NCBI GenBank assembly: GCA_965221545.1
Contig: OZ244901.1
Location: 2,604,001 to 2,668,000, forward strand
Reading direction: 5' to 3'
Length of the DNA stretch: 64,000 bases
DNA from: JAJEFO01 sp022819605
GTDB taxonomy: Bacteria > Pseudomonadota > Alphaproteobacteria > Rhodobacterales > Rhodobacteraceae
The notes below the pieces were generated by a model that saw only the letters and a program-made list of their open reading frames with translations, was not told the DNA's origin and did no database searches. Both the position numbers and the translations under genes were made by a program. Numbering within the stretch: the stretch's first letter is position 1; every line of letters begins with the position of its first letter. Below, in pieces: positions 63,088-64,000 of this stretch.

Positions 63088-63732
63088 ATGAATACCTCCG
63101 CATTTAACGACGTTGACACCTGGATCTTCGACCTTGACAACACGCTCTATGCGCCGGAGGCGCGGCTCTTCGAGCAAATTGAAGTCAGGATGACCGAATG
63201 GGTCGTCGATGCGCTGGGAGTGAACAGGGCGGAAGCGAACGAACTCCGAAAGCGCTATTGGGCAAGATTCGGCACCACGCTCGCCGGGCTCATGCGTGAA
63301 CACGACGTGAACCCGCAGGCATATCTCGATCACGTCCACGACATTTCGCTTGAGCATCTGGAACCCGACCCCGAACTTGCGGATGCGATCAATGCCCTTC
63401 CGGGGCGGGCAATCGTATATACCAACGGCTCGGAGCCCTACGCCCGCCGGGTCATAGAAGCGCGGGGATTGTCGGGCATCTTCGATGCGGTCTATGGCGT
63501 TGAGCATGCAGACTTTCTTCCAAAGCCCGAACGTATCGCGTTCGAAACCATCATTGCCCGAGACGGCCTCGTGCCGGAATGCGCAGCCATGTTCGATGAC
63601 GATGTGCGCAATCTCGTCGCTCCCTTGGCGCTCGGCATGCGCACTATCCTGGTGGCAAAGACTCCTGTTGTCGCCCCGCACGTCCAGCACCATGCGCCCG
63701 ACCTTGCCGAATTCCTCAAGAGACTCATCTGA
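63088..63732 (+). CDS. HAD-superfamily pyrimidine 5'-nucleotidase
   Basis: This 214-residue HAD phosphatase has motif I WIFDLDNTLY, motif II IVYTNGS, a Lys in LPKPERIAF and motif III AMFDDDVRNLVAP. The sequence fits the SDT1/alphaproteobacterial pyrimidine 5'-nucleotidase group, which suits its place after carA. The start is uncertain: ATGs at 63088 and 63070 both lack a clear ribosome site and the frame is open from 63052. Confidence 0.88.
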   Translation: MNTSAFNDVDTWIFDLDNTLYAPEARLFEQIEVRMTEWVVDALGVNRAEANELRKRYWARFGTTLAGLMREHDVNPQAYLDHVHDISLEHLEPDPELADAINALPGRAIVYTNGSEPYARRVIEARGLSGIFDAVYGVEHADFLPKPERIAFETIIARDGLVPECAAMFDDDVRNLVAPLALGMRTILVAKTPVVAPHVQHHAPDLAEFLKRLI

Positions 63733-63773
63733 AGACTTCCGAGCCCATCTACAAGGAACTACAAAAGGGAGAT

Positions 63774-64000
63774 ATGGTTCTTGGCATGCGCGCGGAGAAG
63801 ACCGACATATTCGTTTCCGGCGGGGGAATTGCCGGACTGGTGGCGGCCCTGGGCCTTGCGGACGCCGGTTTCTCGGTAACGCTTGCCGATCCCGCCCCGC
63901 CCCCTGCCACAGGCAAAGGTGACGACCTGCGCTCCACCGCATTGCTCGAGCCATCGCGGCAGCAATTGGAAGCGATAGGCATTTGGAATTCGCTGCGTGA
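63774..64000 (+). CDS. UbiH/UbiF-type FAD-dependent monooxygenase, 5' part (truncated by window edge)
   Basis: The first 75 residues show the FAD-binding dinucleotide fold IFVSGGGIAGLVAALGLADAGFSVTLAD and then DDLRSTALLEPSRQQLEAIGIW, the pattern of ubiquinone-synthesis hydroxylases. AAAAGGGAG precedes the ATG at 63774. The rest lies beyond the window. Confidence 0.88.
   Translation, partial: MVLGMRAEKTDIFVSGGGIAGLVAALGLADAGFSVTLADPAPPPATGKGDDLRSTALLEPSRQQLEAIGIWNSLR

Overview
The window looks like chromosomal DNA of an alphaproteobacterium, most likely Rhodobacterales or a close relative. The evidence is a compact ntrB-ntrC-ntrY-ntrX cluster whose NtrC lacks the GAFTGA sigma-54 loop (as in Rhodobacter capsulatus), the accB-accC-aat block facing DUF2155-MlaD-NDUFA12, a ctaD-DUF2244 pair, divergent yqeY/carA, several TRAP transporters, and alphaproteobacterial codon use at fairly high GC. 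No rRNA and no CRISPR array are visible. One complete tRNA gene (tRNA-Leu, GAG) is present.

Layout. 1-5372 (minus): nitrogen two-component systems ntrX (cut by the window edge), ntrY, ntrC, ntrB. 6283-9057 (plus): ispF-pgpA-cinA chained by start/stop overlaps, then amt. 9538-14857 (minus): a small-molecule catabolic set (PLP fold-type II enzyme, M24 peptidase-like, M20 amidohydrolase, EutA/maleate-isomerase-like enzyme). 14858-17416: a gene-poor, decayed stretch with a 3' tRNA-Arg remnant resembling an att site, integrase-arm-like repeats, a 28-residue lipoprotein gene and a vapC pseudogene. 17497-22498: class II aldolase, accBC, aat, and the DUF2155/MlaD/NDUFA12 operon. 23272-29745: lactonase-SDR-aldo/keto reductase (sugar oxidation) facing a TRAP operon, with a decayed second aldo/keto reductase on the other side of the TRAP genes. 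29758-32193: dusA and a secreted endonuclease/phosphatase-fold protein. 32717-42304: a FadR-type regulator diverging from a nine-gene ABC operon with one binding protein but two complete permease/ATPase sets. 42320-45140: remnants of an ADH and an SDR next to an IS. 45404-55695: a probable 3-hydroxyanthranilate catabolic locus with a TRAP transporter, whose dctQ is split by an IS1595-family transposon carrying extra genes. 55971-64000: tRNA-Leu, lipB, an HD/PhyH oxygenase pair of the PhnZ/PhnY (TmpB/TmpA) type, ctaD, DUF2244, yqeY, carA, a HAD nucleotidase and the start of a UbiH-type monooxygenase.

The strongest unusual signals are these. (1) The transposon at 46908-49350 has 24-bp inverted ends and an 8-bp target duplication; removing it restores dctQ exactly in frame. 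(2) The 3-hydroxyanthranilate dioxygenase locus has an aspartate-dehydrogenase-like enzyme, a DapA-like lyase and an aldehyde dehydrogenase but no visible ACMS decarboxylase, and three of its promoters share a similarly placed motif. (3) The ABC operon is duplicated H-M-G-F-H-M-G-F. (4) There is a phosphonate-type oxygenase pair. Many broken genes and long empty spacers suggest a genome that is losing accessory functions.
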